DNA from: Phytopseudomonas seleniipraecipitans
Lineage (GTDB): Bacteria; Pseudomonadota; Gammaproteobacteria; Pseudomonadales; Pseudomonadaceae
Direction of reading: 5' to 3'
NCBI RefSeq assembly: GCF_900102335.1
Contig: NZ_FNBM01000009.1
Location: 167,387 to 231,386, forward strand
Length of the DNA: 64,000 bases
The translations under genes and the position numbers were made by a program. Numbering within the stretch: position 1 is the stretch's first letter; the number at the start of each line of letters is the position of its first letter. This document shows positions 9,397 through 18,626 of the stretch, piece after piece. The notes under the pieces are model-generated. The model did no database searches. It worked only from the letters and a program-made list of their open reading frames with translations, and had not been told where the DNA came from.

Positions 9397-9810
9397 ATGA
9401 AAGTCAGCGATATCATGACTCGCGGCGTACAGACCATTACCCCGTCGCAAACCATCCACGAAGCGGCGGCAATGATGGCGCGCATCGACTGCGGCGCCCT
9501 GCTGGTCAATCAGGACGATCGGCTGATCGGCATGATCACCGACCGTGACATCACCATCCGCGCCGTGGCCACCGGCATGCCCGGTGAAACGCCGATCTCT
9601 GAAGTGATGAGCGGCGAAATCCGCTACTGCTTTGAGGATGAAGACGTCGAGCACGTGGCACGCAACATGGGTGAGAACCTGGTGCGGCGCCTGCCCGTGC
9701 TCAGCCGCGACAAGCGACTGGTAGGCGTGGTGTCGCTGGGCAATATCGCCCAGGGCGGCGACAGTGACGCCAGCATGGCGCTGCTGCGCCGCGTCACCGA
9801 GGCGCACTGA
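9397..9810 (+). CDS. Tandem CBS-domain protein
   Basis: This 137-residue protein consists of little more than two CBS domains. The first begins VSDIMTRGVQTITPSQTIHEAA and contains GALLVNQDDRLIGMITDRDI; the second begins SEVMSGEIRYCFEDEDVE and contains RLPVLSRDKRLVGVVSLGNI. CBS pairs bind adenine nucleotides and act as energy sensors. A strong GGAGG lies 7 bp before the ATG. Stand-alone CBS proteins of this type are common in Pseudomonas stress loci; its partner here cannot be told. Confidence 0.9.
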   Translation: MKVSDIMTRGVQTITPSQTIHEAAAMMARIDCGALLVNQDDRLIGMITDRDITIRAVATGMPGETPISEVMSGEIRYCFEDEDVEHVARNMGENLVRRLPVLSRDKRLVGVVSLGNIAQGGDSDASMALLRRVTEAH

Positions 9811-9908
9811 GCCATGCCGATACAGGCGACGCGCAAGCAGGCGGCCCGCTATGGGTTTGCCTGCCAGCTTGGCCTGTCATCTGCCACCGCTCGGTTCGGT
9901 GACCGCTT

Positions 9909-10820
9909 GTGAGCCACATCCATATCGGTATTTCCGGCTGGCGCTATGCGCCCTGGCGGGGTGATTTCTACCCTGAAGGTTTGCGTCAGCGCGAGGAGCT
10001 GGAGTTCGCCTCACGCGCCGTCAACAGCATCGAGATCAACGGTTCGTTCTATGCCCTGCAAACGCCAGAGCGCTATGCCGGCTGGGCGGCCGAAACGCCG
10101 GACGGCTTTCGCTTCGCGGTCAAGGCGCCACGCTATATCACCCATGTACGCCGCCTGAAAGAGGTGGCGACCCCGATCGCCAACTTCTTCGCCTCGGGCC
10201 CACTGCAACTGGGCGAAAAGCTCGGGCCGATTCTTTGGCAATTCCCGCCCAGCATGGCCTTCGACGAACAACGCTTCGGCGCATTCCTCGACCTGCTGCC
10301 GCATGACACCGAACAGGCGCAGCGCTGCGCCCGCGAAGCTGATCGTCACGGCGAAGACAGCACCAAGGTCCCGCATCATCAGCGCTTGCGGCATGCCGTG
10401 GAAATACGCCACGACAGCTTTCGCGACCCTGCGTTTATCAAGCTGCTACGCAAGCACAAGGTTGCCTTGGTCGTCGCCGACAGCGGCGGCAAGTGGCCCT
10501 ACGCCGAAGATTTAACCAGCGACTTCGTTTACCTGCGCCTGCACGGCAACGGCAAGCTCTACGAAAGTGGATACGACGCCGAAGCTCTGGCGCACTGGCA
10601 CCAGCGCATCGCCACCTGGAGCCGTGGCCATCAGCCCGGCGATGCCCAGCTGATCGACCCACACAAGCCACGGGCACGCGCATCGCGCGACGTGTATTGC
10701 TACTTCGACAACGACCTCAAGGTCCGCGCGCCCTACGACGCCTATTCGCTTTTAGAGAAGTTCGACCTGGCCAGGGCGCTACCCAACGCGCCCGGCCAGT
10801 CGCCAGGAGCAGCATCATGA
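9909..10820 (+). CDS. DUF72 family TIM-barrel protein
   Basis: The 303-residue product starts at GTG with MSHIHIGISGWRYAPWRGDF, the DUF72 (YecE-like) signature, followed by the conserved VNSIEINGSFYALQTPERY and FRFAVKAPRYITH. The C-terminal half has VVADSGGKWPYAEDLTSDFVYLRLHG and DVYCYFDNDLKVRAPYDA, also family hallmarks. The function of DUF72 proteins is not established. The stop overlaps the next ATG by 4 bp, so it is co-translated with the ybhP-clsB-ybhN-like genes. Confidence 0.92.
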   Translation: MSHIHIGISGWRYAPWRGDFYPEGLRQREELEFASRAVNSIEINGSFYALQTPERYAGWAAETPDGFRFAVKAPRYITHVRRLKEVATPIANFFASGPLQLGEKLGPILWQFPPSMAFDEQRFGAFLDLLPHDTEQAQRCAREADRHGEDSTKVPHHQRLRHAVEIRHDSFRDPAFIKLLRKHKVALVVADSGGKWPYAEDLTSDFVYLRLHGNGKLYESGYDAEALAHWHQRIATWSRGHQPGDAQLIDPHKPRARASRDVYCYFDNDLKVRAPYDAYSLLEKFDLARALPNAPGQSPGAAS

Positions 10821-11596
10821 CGACTCACCAACCGGCACCAACGGAGTTGGCCGGCGCGGTCCATTCGCTGAAGATTCTCACGGTCAACACCCACAAGGGT
10901 TTCACCGCACTGAACCGGCGCTTCATCCTGCCGGAATTGCGCGATGCCGTACGCACCCTGTCTGCGGACATGGTGTTCTTGCAGGAGGTGCATGGCACGC
11001 ACCAGCACCACGCCAAGCGCTACGAAGATTGGCCGCCGACGCCGCAATACGAATTCCTCGCCGACAGCATGTGGCCGCAATTCGCCTACGGGCGCAACGC
11101 GGTTTACCCGCACGGCGATCATGGCAACGCGTTGCTGTCGAAATTCCCGATTCTGCGTCACGAGAATCTAGATATTTCCATCGGCACCCAGGAACAACGC
11201 GGGCTGCTGCATTCCGTGCTCGACGTGCCTGGGCATGCCGAAGTGCATGCCATTTGCGTGCACCTGGGGCTACGGGAAATTCACCGCAAGCAGCAACTCG
11301 GCTTGCTCTGCAAGGTGCTCGACGGCCTGCCCAGCGATGCGCCAGTGATCGTCGCCGGGGACTTCAATGATTGGCGCAAGCGCGCCGATGGGCTGCTGGC
11401 TGCCAGCGGCCTCAAGGAGGCCTTCGTCAGCGAGCACGGCGCACCTGCCAAGAGCTTCCCGGCGCGCTGGCCGCTGCTGTGCCTGGATCGCATCTACGTA
11501 CGCAATGCAACCACTCACCATCCGCAGGTGCTATCGACCCGCCCCTGGTCGCACCTGTCGGATCATGCACCGTTGGCTGTGGAGATACGGCTATGA
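10817..11596 (+). CDS. ybhP: Endonuclease/exonuclease/phosphatase family protein (YbhP-like)
   Basis: The ATG at 10817 overlaps the DUF72 stop and gives 259 residues. The EEP superfamily pattern is visible: LKILTVNTHKG near residue 16, FLQEVHGTHQHH (metal-binding Glu), the catalytic VIVAGDFNDWR and the terminal LSDHAPLAVEIRL (Ser-Asp-His). EEP enzymes hydrolyse phosphodiesters in nucleic acids, phosphoinositides or lipids. In E. coli ybhP lies directly upstream of clsB and ybhN, the same order as here, which suggests a role in phospholipid metabolism. Confidence 0.9.
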   Translation: MTTHQPAPTELAGAVHSLKILTVNTHKGFTALNRRFILPELRDAVRTLSADMVFLQEVHGTHQHHAKRYEDWPPTPQYEFLADSMWPQFAYGRNAVYPHGDHGNALLSKFPILRHENLDISIGTQEQRGLLHSVLDVPGHAEVHAICVHLGLREIHRKQQLGLLCKVLDGLPSDAPVIVAGDFNDWRKRADGLLAASGLKEAFVSEHGAPAKSFPARWPLLCLDRIYVRNATTHHPQVLSTRPWSHLSDHAPLAVEIRL

Positions 11597-12825
11597 AGTA
11601 CGACTGGCGTGATGGCAACCAGGTCGATTTGCTGATCAACGGCGAGGAGTTTTTTCCCGCTGTGTTTGAAAGCATCCGCAATGCGCAACGCGAGGTGCTG
11701 CTGGAGACCTTCATCATCTTCGAAGACAAGGTCGGCATGGAGCTGCAGCAAGCGCTGATCAGCGCGGCGCGCAACGGCGCCCGCGTGGAGATCACCGTGG
11801 ATGGCTACGGCACCGCTGACCTGTCGCAGGAATATGTCGCTGCGCTGGTCGAGGCTGGCGTGCGTATTCATATGTTCGACCCTGGCAAGCGGCTGTTGGG
11901 CATGCGCACCAACCTGTTTCGCCGCCTGCATCGCAAGATCGTCGTGGTCGACAGCGAGGTCGCTTACATCGGCGGCATCAATTATGGGGTCGATCACCTG
12001 ATGGAATACGGCCCAATGGCCAAGCAGGACTACGCGGTACGGGTGCGCGGGCCAATCGTCGCCGACCTGCATGCGGCCAGCGAGCGACTGCTTGAGGCCC
12101 GTGACGACCGCGACATCGCGCTGCGTCGCAGCAACCAGCCGACTCAGCACCGGCATGCTGGCAACAGCCGGCTGTTGATGACCATCCGCGACAATGGCGA
12201 AGACACCAACACCATCGAACAGCATTACCTGGATGCGATCCGCAATGCCCAGCACCGTCTGGTGGTGGCCAATGCGTATTTCTTCCCGGGTTATCGCCTG
12301 CTGCGCGAACTGCGCAACGCGGCGCGTCGTGGCGTCAAGGTCACCTTGATTCTGCAAGGCCAGCCAGACATGCCGCTGGTGCGCCTGTGCTCGCGCCTGA
12401 CTTACAACTACCTGCTGCGCGATGGCGTGACGATCTACGAATACTGCCAGCGCCCGCTGCACGGCAAAGTAGCGCTGGCTGACCACGAGTGGTCGACGGT
12501 GGGCTCCAGCAACCTGGACCCACTGAGCCTGTCGCTGAACCTAGAAGCCAACGTGATCATCCGCGATCCGGCACTCAACCGCCGGCTGTATGACCACCTG
12601 ATGGAACTGGCCACCGCCAGCTGCAAGTCGGTGCCGCTGAAACGAGTGATGCGCGGTTACTGGTGGCGCGCGCCGCTGATCTTCCTGTGCTTCCACTTCC
12701 TGCGGCACTTTCCGGCCATCGCCGGCTGGTTCCCCGCCCACTCGCCGCGGCTCAAGTTGCTGCAACCGAAAGTCGATGCCGCGCAATGCGGCAACTTGCA
12801 GGTCGATCAGGAGAAAGTGTCGTGA
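11593..12825 (+). CDS. clsB: Cardiolipin synthase B, phospholipase D superfamily
   Basis: The ATG at 11593 (4-bp overlap with ybhP) gives 410 residues. Two HKD motifs mark the phospholipase D fold: HRKIVVVDSEVAYIGGIN near residue 113 and LHGKVALADHEWSTVGSSN near residue 289. ClsB joins two phosphatidylglycerols, or a PG and a PE, into cardiolipin at the inner membrane. It lacks the N-terminal membrane helices of ClsA, as expected for ClsB. Its position between ybhP and ybhN supports the assignment. Confidence 0.93.
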   Translation: MKYDWRDGNQVDLLINGEEFFPAVFESIRNAQREVLLETFIIFEDKVGMELQQALISAARNGARVEITVDGYGTADLSQEYVAALVEAGVRIHMFDPGKRLLGMRTNLFRRLHRKIVVVDSEVAYIGGINYGVDHLMEYGPMAKQDYAVRVRGPIVADLHAASERLLEARDDRDIALRRSNQPTQHRHAGNSRLLMTIRDNGEDTNTIEQHYLDAIRNAQHRLVVANAYFFPGYRLLRELRNAARRGVKVTLILQGQPDMPLVRLCSRLTYNYLLRDGVTIYEYCQRPLHGKVALADHEWSTVGSSNLDPLSLSLNLEANVIIRDPALNRRLYDHLMELATASCKSVPLKRVMRGYWWRAPLIFLCFHFLRHFPAIAGWFPAHSPRLKLLQPKVDAAQCGNLQVDQEKVS

Positions 12826-13814
12826 GCAAACCCGACGACAAGCAAGGCAAGCCGGCATGGCGCTGGGCCAAGCGGCTGTTGACCCTGTGTTTCTTCATTC
12901 TGGTGCCGGTGCTGCTGTTCATGCTGGTCAAGAACCTCGACTGGGACGAAGTCAGCAAGGCGCTGCGAGGCTACAGCAGCGGCATTCTGTTCGCTGCAAT
13001 CGGCGTGACAGTACTGAGCTATGCCGTGTATTCGAGCTTCGACCTGATCGGGCGCGCCTACACCGGGCATAAACTGCCGGCGCGGCAGATCCTGCCGCTG
13101 ACCTTCGTCTGCTACGCCTTCACCCTCAACCTCAGCTCCTGGGTTGGCGGCGTAGCCCTGCGCTATCGGCTGTACTCGCGCCTTGGGCTGAAGGTTTCAA
13201 CCATCACCCGCGTGCTAAGCATGAGCCTGATCACCAACTGGCTCGGCTACATTCTGCTGGCTGGCGTGCTGTTCACCTTTGGCCTGCTGCCACTGCCGGA
13301 AGGCTGGGCAATCGGTGCTACGGGCCTGCGCATCATCGGCGTGGCGTTGCTGGTCGTGGGCATCGGTTACCTGCTGGCCTGCCAGTTTTCCAAGCGCCGT
13401 ACCTGGAGCGTTCGCGGCCATGAGCTGACCCTGCCTGCGCTGCCCATGGCCCTGCTGCAGGCCGGCCTTGGTGCGCTGAACTGGTCGCTGATGGCGCTGA
13501 TCATCTACCTGCTGCTGCCGGAAGAAGCCTTCTACCCGATGATTCTCGGCATTCTGATGATCAGTAGCATTGCCGGGGTGATCACCCATATCCCAGCCGG
13601 GCTGGGCGTGATCGAGGCGGTATTTATCGCCATGCTGCAGCACGAGATGTCCAAGGGCAGCATCGTCGCCGCGCTGATCGGCTACCGGGCGATCTATTTC
13701 CTGCTGCCGCTGGCGGTCGCCTGTGTGGTGTATCTGGTGTTGGAAAAGCGCGCCAAGAAGCTGCGTCAGAACAGCAATCAGGACAATTCCGCAGAAGCCA
13801 GCGATCCGGCCTGA
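12822..13814 (+). CDS. ybhN: UPF0104 / LPG-synthase-TM family membrane protein (YbhN-like)
   Basis: The GTG at 12822 overlaps the clsB stop by 4 bp and gives 330 residues. It is a polytopic membrane protein; hydrophobic segments include LLTLCFFILVPVLLFMLV, GILFAAIGVTVLSYAVY, WLGYILLAGVLFTFGLL, IIGVALLVVGIGYLLA and LLPLAVACVVYLVL. Family signatures are LNLSSWVGGVALRYRLYSRLG and HIPAGLGVIEAVF. It belongs to the lysylphosphatidylglycerol synthetase transmembrane family without the catalytic domain, suggesting a lipid-flipping or lipid-handling role (inference). Confidence 0.92.
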   Translation: MSKPDDKQGKPAWRWAKRLLTLCFFILVPVLLFMLVKNLDWDEVSKALRGYSSGILFAAIGVTVLSYAVYSSFDLIGRAYTGHKLPARQILPLTFVCYAFTLNLSSWVGGVALRYRLYSRLGLKVSTITRVLSMSLITNWLGYILLAGVLFTFGLLPLPEGWAIGATGLRIIGVALLVVGIGYLLACQFSKRRTWSVRGHELTLPALPMALLQAGLGALNWSLMALIIYLLLPEEAFYPMILGILMISSIAGVITHIPAGLGVIEAVFIAMLQHEMSKGSIVAALIGYRAIYFLLPLAVACVVYLVLEKRAKKLRQNSNQDNSAEASDPA

Positions 13815-13825
13815 CGCGCAGGATT

Positions 13826-13869
13826 AGCGCCTGTTCGGTGACGTCGGGTCGTTACCTCAGGCGCTTTTC
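13826..13869 (+). terminator. Probable terminator after the ybhN operon
   Basis: An 8-bp perfect inverted repeat (AGCGCCTG / CAGGCGCT) separated by 24 bases ends in TTTT on the plus strand. It overlaps the 3' end of the convergent GNAT gene. The long loop makes it a weak candidate. Confidence 0.45.
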
Positions 13870-14289
13870 AAAACGCACATCACCATCCGCTAGATGCCCT
13901 ACGGACTGCCAGCCGAGGTGTCGGTAAAAACCACTCGCGCGGCTGGCTTCAGCGGTTTCCAACCCTATCGTCTGGTGTTTTTGGAACAGATACGCCTCCG
14001 CCTTGCCCATCAAACTACGCCCCAGCCCATACCCCTCGAATGCAGGGAGAACAAAAACGGCGAACACGCAGCCTTCCTCGCGATAAGCCATGGAAAAACC
14101 GACGGGAACATCGTCGACCTCGGCGACCCAGGCACAGGGAGCCTCGGCAATCGCCTTTCGTATCGCTTCGGGGGTGATGCCCATTTCCGTCAACTGGGCG
14201 TGAGACAAATGGTTTTCCCGGACGCTGGTGCGAATATGAAAAATGGCATCGATATCAGCGTGATTGGCGAGCCTTATTATTATTTTCAT
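13852..14289 (-). CDS. GNAT family N-acetyltransferase
   Basis: The 145-residue protein has a GNAT fold: an N-terminal IRLANHADIDAIFHIRTSVREN, a central PVGFSMAYREEGCVFAVFVLPAFEGYGLGRSLMGKAE (acetyl-CoA pyrophosphate loop EGYGLGRSL) and a C-terminal GFYRHLGWQSVG. AGGAG lies 6 bp before the ATG. The substrate cannot be inferred. It is convergent with ybhN, and its start is 21 bp from the end of the prpF-like gene on the same strand. Confidence 0.85.
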   Translation of the reverse strand: MKIIIRLANHADIDAIFHIRTSVRENHLSHAQLTEMGITPEAIRKAIAEAPCAWVAEVDDVPVGFSMAYREEGCVFAVFVLPAFEGYGLGRSLMGKAEAYLFQKHQTIGLETAEASRASGFYRHLGWQSVGHLADGDVRFEKRLR

Positions 14290-14310
14290 GACCTACTCCT
14301 GTGTATCTCG

Positions 14311-15519
14311 CTACGGTCGCAATGCAGCGATTAACTGTGGCGAAGCCCGGTACAGCGGCACATGCCCGCGCAGCAGCACCTGCGCGGTGCGTCGATAAGC
14401 GGCGCTGTCTACCTCCAGCCGCCCCTCGCACTCGCGCGCCACCACCGTCGTGGCGAGGATACCGGCGGGGTTTTCGATGGCCACTTCGATATCGGCAAAT
14501 TCGCCTGACGGCGCATCAAGCCCCTTGGCGACCTGCCAGGCTACCGAGCCCGGAATCAACGCCGCAGCGGCCAGGCAGCAGCCGCCAGACACCGCCATCG
14601 AGGCGTGCAGCGACTGCGGGGTGAAGTAGCGCACGGCAATGTTACCGTCGCCCTTGGGTGGCCCGACGATACAAACCTTTGGCTGGGTTTCGCTGCGTGC
14701 CAGTTCGTCGGCGCTCATCAATTCGCCGTCACGGCGGCGCAGGCCCATGCGCAGGCCGGCTGCCACCCAAACATCGCGCAGCTGGCTCATGAAGGCATGA
14801 TCGCTTTGCAGCTCGGCGAGCGACTCGTGGGCGGTCTTGCCGAAATCACTGGCCAGAGCAATGACCATCGGCACTGCCACATCGACGCAGGACACCGCGC
14901 GCCCGTCGATCCGATCGACAACCTGGCCGGTCGGCAACAACTGACCGGTCTTGGCGCCTACGGGGTGATGCAGGAACAGATCGACAGAGGGAAACTCGCC
15001 GTCGACGCCGGGAATGGATGCACGGACCAGCGCACCATCAGCCCCACGACCGATACGCCCGGTGCTGATCACCCCGGTATTGCTGTTGCGAATGCTGATA
15101 TCGGCAGTCTCGCCCGCCGCGACGCTGGCCAGCCCGACGTCCAGCGCCCAGAGCGGTAAGGCGCTGGAAAGATTGCCGCAATTGACGCTCCAATCGATGG
15201 CCGCATGATCCCCAGCCAACTGCGCCAGGGTGCTGACCAGCCGGCCAGCGCCTGCGTGCGTTTCCCAGTCGGCAAAGAACACCTTGTTGCTGGTCGGTGC
15301 GCCACGCCCCAGGCCGGTGATCTGCCGATTGCCTGGGTGCGTGCCACTCAGCGGCACGCCCATCAGATGACGCAACAGCTCTTCCCTCAATTCTGGTTCG
15401 CGCGGGGCAAAGGGCTCCCAGAGCACCAGCCCGGTTGAGGTGCCGCCGCGTACGTGATGCACGGGAAACTCGATCAACCCATCACGCAGGCGCGGCTGGA
15501 ATTCGGCAGACGGCAACAT
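14311..15519 (-). CDS. PrpF/DUF453 family isomerase (4-oxalomesaconate tautomerase-like)
   Basis: The 402-residue protein belongs to the PrpF family, which has a diaminopimelate-epimerase-like fold. Visible signatures are VHHVRGGTSTGLVLW near the N-terminus (containing the isomerase active-site segment), SGTHPGNRQITGLGRGAPTSNKV, and CGNLSSALPLWALDVGL in the second lobe. Known members isomerise trans- and cis-aconitate derivatives (PrpF) or tautomerise 4-oxalomesaconate (GalD). No acnD or gallate genes lie nearby, so the substrate is open. The P450 gene lies 72 bp upstream on the same strand. Confidence 0.85.
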   Translation of the reverse strand: MLPSAEFQPRLRDGLIEFPVHHVRGGTSTGLVLWEPFAPREPELREELLRHLMGVPLSGTHPGNRQITGLGRGAPTSNKVFFADWETHAGAGRLVSTLAQLAGDHAAIDWSVNCGNLSSALPLWALDVGLASVAAGETADISIRNSNTGVISTGRIGRGADGALVRASIPGVDGEFPSVDLFLHHPVGAKTGQLLPTGQVVDRIDGRAVSCVDVAVPMVIALASDFGKTAHESLAELQSDHAFMSQLRDVWVAAGLRMGLRRRDGELMSADELARSETQPKVCIVGPPKGDGNIAVRYFTPQSLHASMAVSGGCCLAAAALIPGSVAWQVAKGLDAPSGEFADIEVAIENPAGILATTVVARECEGRLEVDSAAYRRTAQVLLRGHVPLYRASPQLIAALRP

Positions 15520-15591
15520 CGACAGGTCCTCGGGTTTGAGCGGGCGCCCATCATAACGGCATCGAACGAAACGCTCGACCGTAGACCGCCG

Positions 15592-16854
15592 TCACTCAGA
15601 AGTGCGGCGCTGCTCGGCCAGCCATTGCACGCGGCTGATCTCGAACCGCCGGGAGAACTTCATCGGGAAACAATTGCGCAATGGTTGCTCTTCGATGACC
15701 GGCGCCTGATAACGCACCCGTCGACACAGCACCTGCAGGCAGGTTTGCATGATGTCGATGGTCAACCACTCGCCCGCACAACGGTGCCCGGTGTGATGAT
15801 CACCGCCGCCCTGGGAGATCAGCGTGTATGCATCGAGCGGCAGATCCACGAAGCGTGGCGGGTGGAATCGATCCGGCTCGGGCCATACCTTCGGGTCGCG
15901 GTTGCTGCCGTAGAGGTCCAGCAGCACCCGCGATCCGCGCTTGAGCTCCAGGCCCTGCCATTGGAAATCATTGACCACCCGCGCAGCGGTGAACGGGAAG
16001 AAGGCGTACAACCGCCGCACTTCCTGCACGAATGGCAGTAACAGGCGATCATCATCCTGCAGCGATTCACGCCATTGCGGATGACGCGCCAGTTCCACCA
16101 GCCCATACAGCACGAAATACGCGACCGCTACGATCGGCCGCAGCACATTGAGCAATTCCACGGCGGCGACTCTCGGCGCCAACAGTTCAGCGTTTTCTCG
16201 ATAGGCCGCGATTTTCGCTGCCGGGCTATCGGCCGGTAGCAGCGTACCCCCGGCGCGACGTTGCGCCTCGATCAGTTCCGCACCCCAGCGCTCGGCCTGC
16301 TTGCGCGCGCTGCGCCCCCGAAAATGCTCCAGGCCAGCACTGCCGGCACCTTCGATCAGCGCTACCAGTTGCGCCTGGTGCCGGGCAGACAGGTGCTCCG
16401 CCGGCACCCCCGCCCAGCGGTTCACTGCCCGGTAGAGAACGCCCTGCAGCTCGCTCAGCACGTCCACCGATTCGGCGGCCACCCAGGCGTCCAGCGAATC
16501 GAGCAGCTCTTGCTCGACGCCTTCAACCAGCCGTGCAGCGGACTCGCGCGTCAGCAGTTCGATAAACAGGGCTTTGCGGTCGTGATGCGCAGGCCCGTCC
16601 ATGCCCTGAATCGCGCCCGCGCCGAACAGCGTCTTGACCAGCATGCGCGGTGCCGCGCCGACGCGGCTGAGGTTGGGATTCTCGTAGAACATCGCAGCGG
16701 CGTCGTGGCCCTGCAGGCAATAAGTCCGCTGCAGCAGAATGCGGCACTGGAACACTGGGCTGCGCAGTCGGCGGCAGCGATTGCCGATGAAGCCATACCC
16801 TTCGCGGAGCAAGGCGAAGGAGCTGTCGAGGTGGGAATCTCTAGGCACAGGCAT
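15592..16854 (-). CDS. CYP152-type cytochrome P450 fatty-acid peroxygenase
   Basis: I chose the ATG at 16854, which has AGGGAG 9 bp upstream; the open frame continues to 16938 but without family-like sequence. The 420-residue product matches CYP152 enzymes (P450-BSbeta, P450-SPalpha, OleT) in length and layout. It has an N-terminal DSSFALLREGYGFIGNR, GAIQGMDGPAHHDRKALF, ELLNVLRPIVAVAYFVLYGL with the Arg-Pro pair at ~240, FVQEVRRLYAFFPF (ExxR-like) and QGGGDHHTGHRCAGEW with the haem Cys at ~359. CYP152 enzymes use H2O2 to hydroxylate or decarboxylate fatty acids. Residue ~83 is Gln as in the hydroxylase P450-BSbeta, whereas OleT has His. Confidence 0.9.
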   Translation of the reverse strand: MPVPRDSHLDSSFALLREGYGFIGNRCRRLRSPVFQCRILLQRTYCLQGHDAAAMFYENPNLSRVGAAPRMLVKTLFGAGAIQGMDGPAHHDRKALFIELLTRESAARLVEGVEQELLDSLDAWVAAESVDVLSELQGVLYRAVNRWAGVPAEHLSARHQAQLVALIEGAGSAGLEHFRGRSARKQAERWGAELIEAQRRAGGTLLPADSPAAKIAAYRENAELLAPRVAAVELLNVLRPIVAVAYFVLYGLVELARHPQWRESLQDDDRLLLPFVQEVRRLYAFFPFTAARVVNDFQWQGLELKRGSRVLLDLYGSNRDPKVWPEPDRFHPPRFVDLPLDAYTLISQGGGDHHTGHRCAGEWLTIDIMQTCLQVLCRRVRYQAPVIEEQPLRNCFPMKFSRRFEISRVQWLAEQRRTSE

Positions 16855-17064
16855 GAGTGAGGGCTCCCTAATCGTCCATAGGTCTTTTATGGACTGACGC
16901 CCGCAGCGTGAAGTTGAAGCTGATTGGAGACCGGCCATCGCCCGCTCAGGCCTGTGCAGAGCCGTTTCGCTGGCTCAACGGTTCGCCTGAACGCTTATGG
17001 ATGGCGTTGAACGTACACCAGCAAACGACCCCGTCTGCTTAGCGGCGGGCAACGCGCAACGCGC

Positions 17065-18537
17065 TCAGGCAGGTAGGCCCCAGGCGCCACGCAGCGCCTG
17101 CAGCGCCGACTCGATCTGCGCTTCGGGCACCGCTGCGAAGCCCAATACCAGCCCCGCACGGGCGTCGTGCACGGTCTCGCCGTCCGGCAGCCACTGGCTG
17201 CTGAGGGGGTTGATCTCGACACCTACGGCGGCGGCGCGGGCAATCAATTCTCGCTCGCGCGCCAGGCTGTCGCAGCGCACGCTCAGGTGTAGGCCAGCCT
17301 GCACATCCGGCAATGACTGGCAGCCCGGCACGGTTTGGGGCCAACCGGCGAGCAAGGCATCGCGACGTGTACGGGCAGCGTTACGCATGCGGCGGATATG
17401 CCGCTGGAAGTGTCCTGCGGCGATGAACTCGGCCATTACCGCCTGGGTGCCGATCTCCGAATGGCGGATATCGACAGCACGACGGCGGGCAAACGCGCGG
17501 GCCAGCGACGGTGGCAGCACCAGATAGCCCAGCCGCAGGCCCGGAAAGGCAATTTTCGAGAAGGTGCCGACGTAGACGACGCGCTGCCCACGGTCCAGCG
17601 CGGCCAACGGCGCCAGGGGCGTGCCGCTGTAGCGGTACTCGCCGTCGTAATCGTCCTCGATAATCCAGGCTTCGTTGCGCTCGGCCCAGTCGAGCAGCGC
17701 CAGACGCCTGGGCAGCGACAGCGTGACGCCGGTCGGGTACTGGTGCGAAGGCGTCACGTAGGCCAGGCGGCAAGCCCCGGCCTGCTCCAATGCCGCGACG
17801 TCCAGACCTTCACCGTCGACAGCGATGCCGCGCAGCTGCGCTCCGGCAATCGACAGAGCGTGGGCAGCGGCGCGATAGCCGGGATCTTCCACGGCCACCG
17901 AATCGCCCGGTTCGATCAATAGTTGCGCGCAGAGGCTGATGGCCTGCTGGGAGCCGCAGGTGACGACGATCTGCCCGGGGTCGCACTGCAGCCCGCGGCT
18001 GCTGCGCAGGTAAGCGGCGATCAGCTCGCGCAACTGCGCATCCCCAGCCGGGTCACCGTAGCCAAGCCGCGCCGGCGAAGGCCGCCGCCAGAAACGTGCC
18101 GACAGTCGTGCCCAGGTGTCGAACGGAAACAGATCGAAAGCCGGTACGCCGACCCGAAAAGCCCGTGGCGGGCCCGACAATGGCGGCGGTAGATGGTGCG
18201 CGTCGAGCATCTGCCGGGCGGCACTGCGCGTGCCCACTGGCGCGTCGGCAACTGGCGGCTGCGGCTTGGCAACGATGTCGGCCACATAGGTGCCGTCGCC
18301 AACGCGCCCCTGCACATAGCCTTCGGCGTACAGCTGGTCGAGCGCACGGTTTATGGTATTGCGAGACACGCCCAGGCGTTCGGCCAGTTGCCGGCTGGCG
18401 GGCAGGCGCGTGCCGCCCGGCAGGCGACCATCCAACACACGCTCGCGCAGGGCCTGATAGAGCTGACGGGCCAAGCCGCTGCCAGATTGTAAACGCAGGC
18501 CTGACAGATCAACCGGCAAGGATGCTGAAGACACCAT
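17065..18537 (-). CDS. MocR-family (GntR-aminotransferase) transcriptional regulator
   Basis: The 490-residue fusion regulator starts at the ATG at 18537; an in-frame GTG at 18558 is an alternative. The N-terminal GntR winged helix contains LYQALRERVLDGRLPGGTRLPASRQLAERLGVSRNTINRALDQL (split here only for reading). The C-terminal class I aminotransferase-like domain contains YVTPSHQYPTGVTLSL, IIEDDYDGEYRY and the PLP-lysine motif VGTFSKIAFPGLRLG. MocR/PdxR proteins sense PLP-linked ligands and control neighbouring genes. It is divergent from the PaiB operon, 89 bp apart, so that operon is the likely target. Confidence 0.92.
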   Translation of the reverse strand: MVSSASLPVDLSGLRLQSGSGLARQLYQALRERVLDGRLPGGTRLPASRQLAERLGVSRNTINRALDQLYAEGYVQGRVGDGTYVADIVAKPQPPVADAPVGTRSAARQMLDAHHLPPPLSGPPRAFRVGVPAFDLFPFDTWARLSARFWRRPSPARLGYGDPAGDAQLRELIAAYLRSSRGLQCDPGQIVVTCGSQQAISLCAQLLIEPGDSVAVEDPGYRAAAHALSIAGAQLRGIAVDGEGLDVAALEQAGACRLAYVTPSHQYPTGVTLSLPRRLALLDWAERNEAWIIEDDYDGEYRYSGTPLAPLAALDRGQRVVYVGTFSKIAFPGLRLGYLVLPPSLARAFARRRAVDIRHSEIGTQAVMAEFIAAGHFQRHIRRMRNAARTRRDALLAGWPQTVPGCQSLPDVQAGLHLSVRCDSLARERELIARAAAVGVEINPLSSQWLPDGETVHDARAGLVLGFAAVPEAQIESALQALRGAWGLPA

Positions 18538-18626
18538 GATTGGCCCCACGAAAGTCACTGAAAATGGATCTTACAACAGACCAATAGCAGCTCTAGCATA
18601 GGCGCGTCCACTCATTGGAATGCCTC

